From assembly GCF_036030735.1 (NCBI RefSeq), contig NZ_CP107928.1, positions 5,704,001-5,768,000 of the forward strand: a stretch of DNA of 64,000 bases, read 5' to 3'. Both the position numbers and the translations under genes were made by a program. Source of the stretch: Streptomyces sp. NBC_00425 (GTDB lineage: Bacteria; Actinomycetota; Actinomycetes; Streptomycetales; Streptomycetaceae). Below, piece by piece: positions 46,037 through 54,075 of this stretch. The notes below the pieces were generated by a model, which saw nothing but the letters and a program-made list of their open reading frames with translations, was not told where the DNA came from and made no database searches. How positions within the stretch are numbered: the first letter of the stretch is position 1; each line of letters starts with the position of its first letter.

Positions 46037-47902
46037 GTGCCGTACATCGACTCCACTTCCCGTCAGTGGGCCGCCGCCAGCAAGGCGGCCGACGCCCCCC
46101 GCCGGATCCGCGCCTACAAGCACGACAGCGGCGACCTAGCCGTGATGGATTGGTTCGCCGGTTGCGGGGGCTCCGGCCAAGGCGCCGACGCCGTCCCCGG
46201 TCTCCGGGTGGCGTACGCGGCCAACCACTGGAAGCAGGCGATCAAGACTCACGAACTCAACTTCCCGGACGTGGCCCACTACATCGGGGACATCCGCAAG
46301 GCGCCGGTCTGGGCGTGGCCGGTGACCGAAATCTTCTGGGCGAGCCCGGAATGCACTCAGTGGAGCATCGCCCAGGGTAAGAAGCGGTCCTGGGCCAAGG
46401 CGGCACAGGGCGACCTCCTCAACCTCTACGCAGACATGGAAGAGGAGCGGTTCAAGACGGCCGACCAGAAGGACAACGGGCCCACCGAGGAGGAGGAGGC
46501 CAGCCGGGCGCTGATGGAGGAGGTGCCCCTGTACCTGCGCGGCGTGATCGAGCGCGGCGGCCTGGTCAAGGCGGGCGTCGTCGAGAACGTCGTCGATGTC
46601 AGGGCCTGGGGCGAGTGGGATGCCTGGCTGGGCGAGTTCCACAAGCTGGGCTACCGGACGCGGGTGATCGCCCTCAACTCCATGCACGCCGACCCGCGCA
46701 GCGTCCACGCCGCCCCCCAGAGCCGGGACCGGCTGTACGTGGCGTACTGGCACAAGTCGCTGGGCCGTACCCCCGACTGGGACAAGTGGCTTCGCCCCCG
46801 CGCGTACTGCACGGGCTGCGACGAGATGGTGTCGGCGCTCCAGGTCTTCCGGAAGCCCGGCAAGGACATGGGCCGCTATGGGTCGAGCTACGACTACCGC
46901 TGCCCGCGCACCAGCTGCCGGGCCATCGTGCACCCCGACGTCCTGCCCGCCGCGGCGGCCATCGACTGGTCGATCAAGGGCACGCCGATCGGCTCGCGCC
47001 CGGCGACCGACGACTGCCCCGAGGGCCTCGCCCCGGCGACCATGGACCGCATCCGCGCGGGCATCCGGAAGTACTGGCCGCAGCCCGGCGCCCCGGCCGG
47101 CGAGGAGCAGGGAGCGCTGTTCGACGAGGCCGACGGCAGCCAGGTCGCGCCGATGCTCGTGCCCACCGGGGGCACCTGGCGCAAGGGCGCGGCCCCGGTC
47201 GACGCCCCGATGGCCACGCGGACGACGGTCGAGAGCGACGCCCTCGTGGCGCCGCAGGGCTTCCTCGTCCCCTGCGAGGGCCGCGAGGGCAAGCAGCCGA
47301 TGCCCCTCGACGAGCCGCTGCGGACCCAGACGGCGCGGGCCGAGACCGCCGTCGCCTACGTCCCGTTCGTGGTGCCGATGCGGGGCGGGGGCGACAAGGA
47401 GAAGGCCCGGTACATCAGCGAGCCCCTGCACACCGTGTCGGCCGGCGGCAATCACCACGGCCTGGCGATGGCGCCCCGGCCGCTGGTCATGCGGAACAAC
47501 ACCCCGAAGGGCGACCCCGCCCAGATGGTCACGCCGGTCGAGGAGCCGCTGCGGACCATGACGGCCACGAGCGCGCAGTCGCTCCTCGTCCCGTACTACG
47601 GCAACGGCCAGGCCCGGCCCACGGCCGAGCCGGTCGGGGCGCTCCCGACCCGCGACCGGTACGCCCTCCTCGACGCCAACGGGGAGTACGACGTCAGCAA
47701 GATCCTGTTCCGGATGCTCCAGCCGAAGGAGATCAAGAGGGCGATGGCATTCGGAGACCGGTACAAGATCCTGGGCTCGAAGCGGGACCAGGTGAGGCAG
47801 CTGGGCAACGCGGTCACGCCGAATGCGGCCGAGGTGCTGCTGTGCGCCCTCGTCGAGTGCATCACGGGCGAGTCGATCGACCGGTACGCGCTGGCCTCCT
47901 GA
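46037..47902 (+). CDS. DNA (cytosine-5)-methyltransferase
   Basis: A 621-residue C5 methyltransferase. Motif I is MDWFAGCGGSGQGADAV, the catalytic motif IV is WASPECTQWS (Cys near residue 106), motif VI is VVENVVDV, motif VIII is APQSRDRLYVAY, and motif X is VRQLGNAVTPNAAEVLL. The segment from ~residue 255 to 540 is a long target-recognition insert with a Cys4 finger (AYCTGCDEMV ... CPRTSC). No partner endonuclease is seen. It starts at GTG 46037 with GAGGAGG upstream. Confidence 0.93.
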   Translation: MPYIDSTSRQWAAASKAADAPRRIRAYKHDSGDLAVMDWFAGCGGSGQGADAVPGLRVAYAANHWKQAIKTHELNFPDVAHYIGDIRKAPVWAWPVTEIFWASPECTQWSIAQGKKRSWAKAAQGDLLNLYADMEEERFKTADQKDNGPTEEEEASRALMEEVPLYLRGVIERGGLVKAGVVENVVDVRAWGEWDAWLGEFHKLGYRTRVIALNSMHADPRSVHAAPQSRDRLYVAYWHKSLGRTPDWDKWLRPRAYCTGCDEMVSALQVFRKPGKDMGRYGSSYDYRCPRTSCRAIVHPDVLPAAAAIDWSIKGTPIGSRPATDDCPEGLAPATMDRIRAGIRKYWPQPGAPAGEEQGALFDEADGSQVAPMLVPTGGTWRKGAAPVDAPMATRTTVESDALVAPQGFLVPCEGREGKQPMPLDEPLRTQTARAETAVAYVPFVVPMRGGGDKEKARYISEPLHTVSAGGNHHGLAMAPRPLVMRNNTPKGDPAQMVTPVEEPLRTMTATSAQSLLVPYYGNGQARPTAEPVGALPTRDRYALLDANGEYDVSKILFRMLQPKEIKRAMAFGDRYKILGSKRDQVRQLGNAVTPNAAEVLLCALVECITGESIDRYALAS

Positions 47903-47983
47903 CCTGGGCTTTTGTCGAAAAACCTCCGTTCCCACCCGGAACCCCCAGGCTGGTTCCGCGTTAGTCATAGTGAGTACGCACTA
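47900..47983 (+). promoter_or_regulatory. Promoter/operator cassette C6
   Basis: The TGA of the methyltransferase opens the cassette (47900). GGAAC 47938-47942; 17 bases; GTT 47960-47962; 5 bases; TAGTG-N6-CACTA 47968-47983; GAAGGAG leader before ATG 48010. Confidence 0.8.
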
Positions 47984-48009
47984 CGACGGTAACCCTGAAG
48001 GAGCCCCCC

Positions 48010-48222
48010 ATGAAGGTCGTCATCACCCCCCGCGCGATCTACCTGCCCGGCCCGACGTTCATGGAGATCGGCACGATCTCCCTCCCGGCGCCCACGCCGG
48101 TCTCGCCGGCGCCGGTCGAGGAGGTCTGCGAGGACTGCGGCGCGGACCTGGTCCCGCTGATCGGGGACAAGCCGGGCGAGGTGCGGGCGATGTTCTGCGA
48201 GGCGTGCGAGTTCGGCGTCTGA
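48010..48222 (+). CDS. Small zinc-ribbon protein
   Basis: A 70-residue protein with a C-terminal ribbon: VCEDCGADLVPLIGDKPGEV and FCEACEFGV. Monocistronic under cassette C6. Function unknown. Confidence 0.65.
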   Translation: MKVVITPRAIYLPGPTFMEIGTISLPAPTPVSPAPVEEVCEDCGADLVPLIGDKPGEVRAMFCEACEFGV

Positions 48223-48296
48223 GTCTCACGAGAAAACCTCCGATCCAGCCGGAACCCCAAGGGTAGTCAGGCGTTGGACATAGTGACTACCCACTA
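48220..48296 (+). promoter_or_regulatory. Promoter/operator cassette C7
   Basis: The TGA of the preceding gene opens it (48220; TGAGTCTC rather than TGACCTGGG). GGAAC 48251-48255; 17 bases; GTT 48273-48275; 5 bases; TAGTG-N6-CACTA 48281-48296; GAAGGAG leader before ATG 48322. Confidence 0.78.
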
Positions 48297-48321
48297 CGAA
48301 CCTACTTCGAAGGAGCCCGAC

Positions 48322-49131
48322 ATGACCACCACCGCCACCACCGCCGAGGTCCGCGAGTTCATCATCGTCGGCCAGTGCCAGGGCACCGGCTACGCCCTCT
48401 GGGACATCGCCCCCGCCCCCGTCGACCCCGCCCGCCGCGCCGCCGTCCTCGAAGAGCTGGGCGTCGACGCGATGGACGCCTTCGGGGACGTCAACACCGA
48501 GTGCGGCGCGACCGCCCGCGAGGCCCTCGACAACTTCCTGGAGGAGATGAGGGAGCAGTCCGGCCTGGACGACTACGACCTCACCGCCGACAGCCGCACG
48601 GACCGTATCGCCGAGGTCGACGCAGTCCGCGCGCACGGAGCCTCGCCCCGAGGCCGAGTGGAGATCACCGCGACCGTCACGCCCGGACCGGACCGTCTCA
48701 CCATCACCGGCACCCACCCGTACGACACGGGCGTCCACGGCCGCATGCACGGCGGCATCACCCGCGCGGGCATCGACTTCCCGGCCGGCGAGGTCGCCGT
48801 CCGCATCGACGACCACCGCGACGTGAGCGGAACCCTCGACCTCGCGGTGGCCTGCGCCATCCTCGGCGCAGCCGGACAGATCGACCGCCACGCCCTCGAC
48901 TCGGTCGTCTGCCTCGGCGAGCTGTGCTGGGACGGCTTCGTGTGCAACGTCTTCAACCTCCGCGCAGTCGTCCAGGCCGCCTACGACGGAGGCCACCGCA
49001 CCGTCCTGGTCCCCGCCGTGCAGGTCATGGACGTCCGGCGCATGGGCTTCGACGGCCTCACCGTCATCGGAGCCCGCCACTTCACCCAGGCCGTCGACGC
49101 GGTCAACAAGCTCGCCCAGCAGGACGACTGA
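48322..49131 (+). CDS. Stand-alone ChlI/Lon-S16-fold domain protein 1
   Basis: A 269-residue protein. The C-terminal ~140 residues match the ribosomal-S5/Lon-S16-like domain at the N-terminus of ComM/ChlI and at the C-terminus of RadA: IDFPAGEVAVRIDDHRDVSG, TLDLAVACAILGAAGQI and VVCLGELCWDGFVCNV. The AAA+ motor normally joined to it is absent. The N-terminal ~100 residues are unique. In RadA and ComM the fold supports branch migration or DNA uptake, so a recombination role is possible. A similar gene follows. Confidence 0.7.
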   Translation: MTTTATTAEVREFIIVGQCQGTGYALWDIAPAPVDPARRAAVLEELGVDAMDAFGDVNTECGATAREALDNFLEEMREQSGLDDYDLTADSRTDRIAEVDAVRAHGASPRGRVEITATVTPGPDRLTITGTHPYDTGVHGRMHGGITRAGIDFPAGEVAVRIDDHRDVSGTLDLAVACAILGAAGQIDRHALDSVVCLGELCWDGFVCNVFNLRAVVQAAYDGGHRTVLVPAVQVMDVRRMGFDGLTVIGARHFTQAVDAVNKLAQQDD

Positions 49132-49145
49132 CCGCCGTCCGCCCA

Positions 49146-49172
49146 GCCGGGGAGCATGCAGCGCTCCCCGGC
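49146..49172 (+). terminator. Hairpin terminator
   Basis: GCCGGGGAGC/GCTCCCCGGC (49146-49155, 49163-49172), identical to 50058-50084. Confidence 0.75.
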
Positions 49173-49201
49173 CCCACCCCACCCCCACCGAGAGGAACGC
49201 C

Positions 49202-50041
49202 ATGACCGCCACCCAGACCACCGAGGCCAACCGGACCGCCTTCCTGCGGAACACGGCCTTGAATGTCGGCCGCATCATCCGGGAGGTTCTGCCCGCGGCG
49301 TCCGCCATGACCGTAGACACCTCGACCCGGACGCTTCACGAGGTCCGCGACGAGACGGGCAACGTCCTCTGGTACGCGCCCGCGAGCGGGAGGCACGACC
49401 TCGACGAGCACCTCGCCACCATCGAGCGCCTCCTCGGCGACGCGATCACCATGGGCGGCCTGCGGGCAGCGGGCTGGGAGCGCACGCTGGACGGCTGCAT
49501 GTTCCGCGCTGTGCAGCTCCCCCCGCCGTCGCGTCACGCGCGCGCGTACGTCCTGCACGAGGGCATGGTCTGCCACGTGCACGTCGACCTCGCCCCCGCC
49601 GACGTCTCGTCGATCACCCTGGTCGACCCGGACGGCGCCGAGATGCGCGAGACCAGGGACCGGGTCCGCGCCGCCATCGTGAACAGCGGCTACGACCTGC
49701 CCCACGGCGCGATGGACATCGAATGCCACGGCTCCGGGACTCCCGGCCCGTCCGCAGACCTGGCCATCGCCTGCGCGATCCTCGCGGCCGCCGGGCACAT
49801 CAACCCGCGCGCCCTCAAGCGGACCGTCCTGGTCGGCGAACTCGGTCTCGACGGCCGGCTCCGCGACCCCCGCGTCACGGTGCGCTTCGCCGACGTCTGC
49901 GGCCCGTACCGGCGACTGATCGTGGCCGCCCCGTCCGCCCCGGCCTACGCGGCATACCCGGTGATCCCCGGGGGCTCGGTCCACGCGGCGACCGACCTGA
50001 GCCAGGCCCTCGCCTTCCTCGCGCAGCCCATCAACCCCTGA
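49202..50041 (+). CDS. Stand-alone ChlI/Lon-S16-fold domain protein 2
   Basis: A 279-residue paralogue. The fold is clearer here: MDIECHGSGTPGPSADLAIACAI region and RTVLVGELGLDGRLRDPRV, matching RadA/ComM. The N-terminal ~140 residues are unrelated to those of the preceding gene. No catalytic Ser-Lys dyad of Lon is evident. GAGAGGAA precedes the ATG. Confidence 0.72.
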   Translation: MTATQTTEANRTAFLRNTALNVGRIIREVLPAASAMTVDTSTRTLHEVRDETGNVLWYAPASGRHDLDEHLATIERLLGDAITMGGLRAAGWERTLDGCMFRAVQLPPPSRHARAYVLHEGMVCHVHVDLAPADVSSITLVDPDGAEMRETRDRVRAAIVNSGYDLPHGAMDIECHGSGTPGPSADLAIACAILAAAGHINPRALKRTVLVGELGLDGRLRDPRVTVRFADVCGPYRRLIVAAPSAPAYAAYPVIPGGSVHAATDLSQALAFLAQPINP

Positions 50042-50057
50042 CCACCCGGCAGACAGG

Positions 50058-50084
50058 GCCGGGGAGCATGCAGCGCTCCCCGGC
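50058..50084 (+). terminator. Hairpin terminator
   Basis: GCCGGGGAGC/GCTCCCCGGC (50058-50067, 50075-50084) with the same loop as the hairpin at 49146. Confidence 0.75.
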
Positions 50085-50124
50085 CCCACCACCCATCCAA
50101 GCAGGACCCTCCGAGAGGAACACC

Positions 50125-50778
50125 ATGACCGGCACGACGGCGTTCAGCATGCCCAGCATCCGCTACAAGGCCTACGGCCCCGACCACTTCCGGCCCGGCC
50201 TCCCGTTCGGCCGGACCGGCTACCTCCTGACCGTCCCGGGCGACTTCCCGAGCGACACCCACGTGCACACCAACCTCCTGAGCATGCAGCTCGCGGTCTA
50301 CCGGGCGTTCGGCGAATGGGAAGTCCGCGACGTCGACGGCCCCCGGAAGGCGTGGGGAACCGGAGCCACCCGCGCCGCCGCCGTCGCCACGGCGTACGCC
50401 GAGCTGTACCGCGTCCGCATCCAGCGGGCCGCCGACATCGCCGAGCACCGTCGACTCTGCGGCCTGGAAGACGTGCCCCCGTTCGCGGTCGAGGTCACCA
50501 ACACGGTCACTCTCGTGTCCACCCGGACCGGGATCGCCGTCCTCGACAAGGTCCTGAACACCACCCCGACCACCTACCTGGTGACCGACCCCCGGACCGG
50601 CACCAAGGCGACCATCCCGGCCGCCGACACCGACAGCCGCACCACGTCGACCGGCTTCATCCACGAGCGGTGCGGCTGCGAGCCCTCCGCGGCCTGGTTC
50701 GAGAACGAGGACTCCGCCCGCGACTACGCCGAAGAGCTGCTGACGACCTGGTGGCCGTGCCCCGGGTCGGCCGGCTGA
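50125..50778 (+). CDS. Unknown protein
   Basis: A 217-residue protein with beta-rich N-terminus (TGYLLTVPGDFPSDTHVHTN), a helical part (ATRAAAVATAYAELYRVRIQ) and a C-terminal DTDSRTTSTGFIHERCGCEP. ATG 50125 has GAGAGGAA upstream. Not recognised. Confidence 0.6.
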   Translation: MTGTTAFSMPSIRYKAYGPDHFRPGLPFGRTGYLLTVPGDFPSDTHVHTNLLSMQLAVYRAFGEWEVRDVDGPRKAWGTGATRAAAVATAYAELYRVRIQRAADIAEHRRLCGLEDVPPFAVEVTNTVTLVSTRTGIAVLDKVLNTTPTTYLVTDPRTGTKATIPAADTDSRTTSTGFIHERCGCEPSAAWFENEDSARDYAEELLTTWWPCPGSAG

Positions 50779-50791
50779 CCTCGCCCGCCCA

Positions 50792-50830
50792 GTGTGGGGC
50801 CGCAACCCTCCCCGGGGTGCGGCCCCACAC
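50792..50830 (+). terminator. Hairpin terminator
   Basis: A perfect 13-bp stem GTGTGGGGCCGCA/TGCGGCCCCACAC (50792-50804, 50818-50830). Confidence 0.75.
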
Positions 50831-51009
50831 GCACGTCTGAGCCCCTCGCCCCCGGCCGCAACCCCCACCCCGCACTGGGGCTCCGAGGAGGTGACAGGCG
50901 GCCCCACGGCCGCCCGGGGTGCCGCCCACCAGCACAGTAGGTAGACCGCCGGATACGGACGGTGTTGTACGATGCCGTCCTGGCCGTCATGCGAGACGTG
51001 ACCGGCCGG

Positions 51010-51084
51010 GCGCTGGTGGTGTAACAGCAGCACACCCTGACTTCCAGTCGGGTGGTCCAGGTGCGAACCCTGGCCGGCGCTCCA
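51010..51084 (+). tRNA. tRNA-Gly (anticodon UCC), phage-borne, CCA encoded
   Basis: The acceptor stem GCGCTGG (51010-51016) pairs with CCGGCGC (51074-51080). The anticodon arm CCTGA-CTTCCAG-TCGGG gives anticodon TCC, and the T-arm is CCAGG-TGCGAAC-CCTGG. CCA is encoded at 51082-51084. A possible -10 TACGAT lies at 50968-50973. It reads GGA, an infrequent codon in high-GC hosts. Confidence 0.92.
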
Positions 51085-51087
51085 CCC

Positions 51088-51120
51088 CGAAGGCCCCCAT
51101 CCATCCGGTGGGGGCCTTCG
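51088..51120 (+). terminator. Terminator after tRNA-Gly
   Basis: A perfect 12-bp stem CGAAGGCCCCCA/TGGGGGCCTTCG (51088-51099, 51109-51120). Confidence 0.85.
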
Positions 51121-51210
51121 TCGCACCCGGCGCCGGGCGGAAAGCCCGGATTGTCCCAGCTCAGCTATCCTCGCCGCCCCAATTCGGCAGCCGACGCCGC
51201 GAGGTGACCC

Positions 51211-52566
51211 ATGTTCCACGGCTCTATCCCCACCCCCCTCCGCTCGATCATCTACGAGCACGCAGGTACCTGGCCCGGCGACGACGTCTACGTGGGGTGC
51301 TCCGGGAACTTCACGATCGAACGCGTCCTGTACTCCCGCTTCGGGAAGGACCGCCGAGTCCACGGCAATGACATCCAGGGCTACTCGTGCGCCCTCGGCT
51401 GGTGGCTGGCCGACCAGGAGTTGGACTACCGGCTCAAGCCCGAGTACCTGGAACAGGTCCCCTGGCTGGAGCCGTACACCCAGGAGCGCACCGACCTCCT
51501 CGCCACGATCATGCTGGGCACCCGCTTCCTGGGGTACGTCGGCAAGCACGGCGACTACCACCGCCGAGTCATGGTCGCGACGGAGCTCCAGTGGGAGCGG
51601 ATGCACTCCAAGACCGTCGCGAAGCTCCAGGGGCTCGAGACGCGCATCGGGTCGTTCTACGCCGGCGATGTCCGCGACTACCTGCGGGACGCCGTCCCGA
51701 CTGAGGCGCCGGTCGTCATGTTCCCCCCGTTCTACGCCAAGGACTATCAGTCCCAGTTCGCCAGCATCGACGAGGCGTTCGACTGGCCGGTACCGGACTT
51801 CCGAAACCTCGACGAGGACGGCAAGGAAGAGATCATCGCCCAGGTGCAGGACCGGCCCAACTGGATGCTCGGCCTGCACATCGAGCGGGAGGCGCTGCGC
51901 GACCGGCTCGTGGGCGTCGTCCAGACCGCGAACCGCGGCCTGCCGATCTTCGTGTACGCGGGCGGCGGGCCGTCCCGCATCGTGCAGCCCCGGCAGATCC
52001 TCGAACCCCTTCCCATGCGGAAGCTCGGCCCCACGGAGGACTTGGGCGACAAGATCACCGTCCACCCCATCAACATGGCCCAGTTCTGCATGGTGCGGTC
52101 GGAGTTCATGTCCAAGACGATCCTGCCCGGCAGCCCCCTGGAGGCGTGCGCCGTCGCCGTCGACGGCCGGCTGATCGGCGCGTTCGCGTTCAACGAGGAC
52201 AAGTACGACACCCACGGCGCGTACCTCCTCTCGGACTTCCCGGTGTCGTGGACCCGCTACCGGCGGCTGTCCAAGCTGATCGTCATGGTGGCCTGCTCCA
52301 AGGAAGTCCAGCACCTCATGCAGCGCCGCCTCTCCCGGAAGATCAACACGTGGGCGACCACGGCATTCTCCGACCGCCCCAACTCTGCGAAGTACGGGCG
52401 CGGCATCCCCGGCTGCAAGCTCACCAAGCGGCAGGAACCCGGCTCCGACGGCATCCACCGCTACCAGCTCCAGTACGACGGCGTCTTCGGCCGGCACACC
52501 CTCGCCGAGACCCTCGACCTGTGGAAGCGCAAGCACGGCCACGACCTGAAGGACACCACGCCATGA
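51211..52566 (+). CDS. Putative antirestriction adenine methyltransferase
   Basis: A 451-residue protein. GDDVYVGCSGNFTIERVLYS resembles a SAM-binding motif I, and VVMFPPFYAKDYQSQF near residue 170 corresponds to the (N/D/S)PP(F/Y) catalytic motif with Phe first. A GNAT-like segment occurs later (AVAVDGRLIGAFAFNEDK). Proteins of this type next to a ParB-like gene and terminase are known from actinophages as putative antirestriction methyltransferases. It probably protects packaged DNA. Its stop overlaps the ParB-like start. Confidence 0.75.
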   Translation: MFHGSIPTPLRSIIYEHAGTWPGDDVYVGCSGNFTIERVLYSRFGKDRRVHGNDIQGYSCALGWWLADQELDYRLKPEYLEQVPWLEPYTQERTDLLATIMLGTRFLGYVGKHGDYHRRVMVATELQWERMHSKTVAKLQGLETRIGSFYAGDVRDYLRDAVPTEAPVVMFPPFYAKDYQSQFASIDEAFDWPVPDFRNLDEDGKEEIIAQVQDRPNWMLGLHIEREALRDRLVGVVQTANRGLPIFVYAGGGPSRIVQPRQILEPLPMRKLGPTEDLGDKITVHPINMAQFCMVRSEFMSKTILPGSPLEACAVAVDGRLIGAFAFNEDKYDTHGAYLLSDFPVSWTRYRRLSKLIVMVACSKEVQHLMQRRLSRKINTWATTAFSDRPNSAKYGRGIPGCKLTKRQEPGSDGIHRYQLQYDGVFGRHTLAETLDLWKRKHGHDLKDTTP

Positions 52567-53489
52567 GCACGACGCCCGCCCCCCACCTCCGCCCCACCCT
52601 GGTCACCCGGGACCCGCGCGCCCTGACCCGGCTCCAGGTGAACGCGCACTACCAGCCCAAGGAGGAGTTCGACCGGCTCGTAGCCAACGTCAAGGCCGAC
52701 GGCTGTCTCACCAGCGTGCCCCTGGTCTACGGAGGCGGCGAGTACGACGAGGGCCAGGAGCTCATCCTGTCCGGGAACCACCGGTGCGACGCCGCCGTAG
52801 AGGCCGGCCTCGACGAGATCACGGTCATGCTCATCTTGGACCCGCAGTCCCGGGACCAGCTGATCGCCCGCCAGCTCTCCCACAACGCCATCAACGGAAA
52901 GGACGACCCGGCCACCCTCCAGGTCCTCTACGACCAGATCGAGGACGTCGACTGGCGGGCCTACAGCGGCCTGGACGACGACGCCCTCGACCTCCTCGCC
53001 GACGTCAGCCCCGAAGGCCTCTCCGAGGCCAACCTGGACTGGTCGACGATCCAACTCATCTTCCTGCCCAACGAGCTGGAAGCCGCCCGCGAAGCCATCC
53101 AGGCCGCCCGCTCCGGACAGTCCGAGACCTGGCTAGCGGCACGCGCCGACTACGAACAGACCCTCGACACCCTCGCGTCATCTCACGCAGCGCACAAAAT
53201 CATCAACGTCACCCTGGCCTGGCACGCCATCGTCCGGATCGCCGAGAACCACCTCACCGACCTCCAGGCCGCCTACACGTTCCCGGACAGCGAGCCACGG
53301 CACACAGGACACGTCGGCCTGGAGACCGTCACCGGCATGCGCACACTCCCCGCCCCCGCAGCCATCACCCTGAACAAGGCCATCGCGGCAGCAGTAGGCA
53401 GGGAGGAGATCCCCGCCGGCGAGGGATGGCGCCTCCTTGAGCGCCTGGCCCAGGAGTACCTCACCGGCACCCAGGACGGCACCCCGTGA
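52563..53489 (+). CDS. ParB-like nuclease-domain protein
   Basis: A 308-residue protein. The ParB N-domain is seen in LTRLQVNAHYQPKEEFDRLV, ELILSGNHRCDAAVEAGLDE and DQLIARQLSHNAINGKDDPA. The C-terminal half is helical and unlike chromosomal ParB. In phages such proteins commonly lie between a methyltransferase and the terminase genes and may bind DNA ends. It is a different type from the ParB-like protein at 41226. Confidence 0.85.
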   Translation: MSTTPAPHLRPTLVTRDPRALTRLQVNAHYQPKEEFDRLVANVKADGCLTSVPLVYGGGEYDEGQELILSGNHRCDAAVEAGLDEITVMLILDPQSRDQLIARQLSHNAINGKDDPATLQVLYDQIEDVDWRAYSGLDDDALDLLADVSPEGLSEANLDWSTIQLIFLPNELEAAREAIQAARSGQSETWLAARADYEQTLDTLASSHAAHKIINVTLAWHAIVRIAENHLTDLQAAYTFPDSEPRHTGHVGLETVTGMRTLPAPAAITLNKAIAAAVGREEIPAGEGWRLLERLAQEYLTGTQDGTP

Positions 53490-54073
53490 CCCGCACCCCG
53501 ATCACCCTCGCCCCCGACCTCGACCCATGGGAACGACAGCCCGGCGAGACCCCCAAGAAACACGGCCAGTTCGTCACCTACCGTGACATCGGACGCACCA
53601 GAACCCTGACGGAAGCCGCGCAAAGGCTGACACTCGCGTACGGGCACGTGAGGAACCTCGCGGCTGACGGACGCTGGCGCGAGCGGGTCGACGCCTACGA
53701 CCGGCACCTGGACGTCCAGTACCAGGCGATGTGGCTGGAGGAGCGGCGCAAGGCCGCCGAGAACGACGCCAAGGTGCTGGGCGCGTCGATCGGCGTCCTG
53801 GTGCAGCGGCTACGGACGCTGCGCCCGGAGGAGCTGTCCACCGGGGACTTCATCCGCCTGATGGACGTCGCGATGCGGCATCGGCGCGTCCTGTTCGGTG
53901 ATCCCACGGAGACGATCGTCCTGGCCGGCGACGGCGCGAACCCGCTGGCGCAGCAGTTCGCCGAGTTCGCCCAGCTCACCCCCGAGGCCAGGCATCAGCG
54001 GCTGGCTGCGCTGTCCGCATCGGTGAACCGACGCCTGAAGGCGGTCGACGGCACTGACGACGACGAGGAGTAG
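53486..54073 (+). CDS. Terminase small subunit
   Basis: A 195-residue protein. An N-terminal HTH-like part (TRTLTEAAQRLTLAYGHVRN) that would recognise packaging sites is followed by coiled-coil helices (MWLEERRKAAENDAKVLGAS) for oligomerisation. Position directly upstream of the large terminase and overlap with the ParB-like gene support the call. Confidence 0.8.
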   Translation: MTRTPITLAPDLDPWERQPGETPKKHGQFVTYRDIGRTRTLTEAAQRLTLAYGHVRNLAADGRWRERVDAYDRHLDVQYQAMWLEERRKAAENDAKVLGASIGVLVQRLRTLRPEELSTGDFIRLMDVAMRHRRVLFGDPTETIVLAGDGANPLAQQFAEFAQLTPEARHQRLAALSASVNRRLKAVDGTDDDEE

Positions 54074-54075
54074 CC

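Noticed and set aside
33300-50945. CTACCTACTG near 33312 and its reverse complement near 50935
   Set aside because: Only two copies of ten bases in opposite orientation; too little for a site family.
49945-52542. Minus-strand frame of 865 codons
   Set aside because: It is the antisense of the methyltransferase, the tRNA-Gly and neighbouring genes; no domain.
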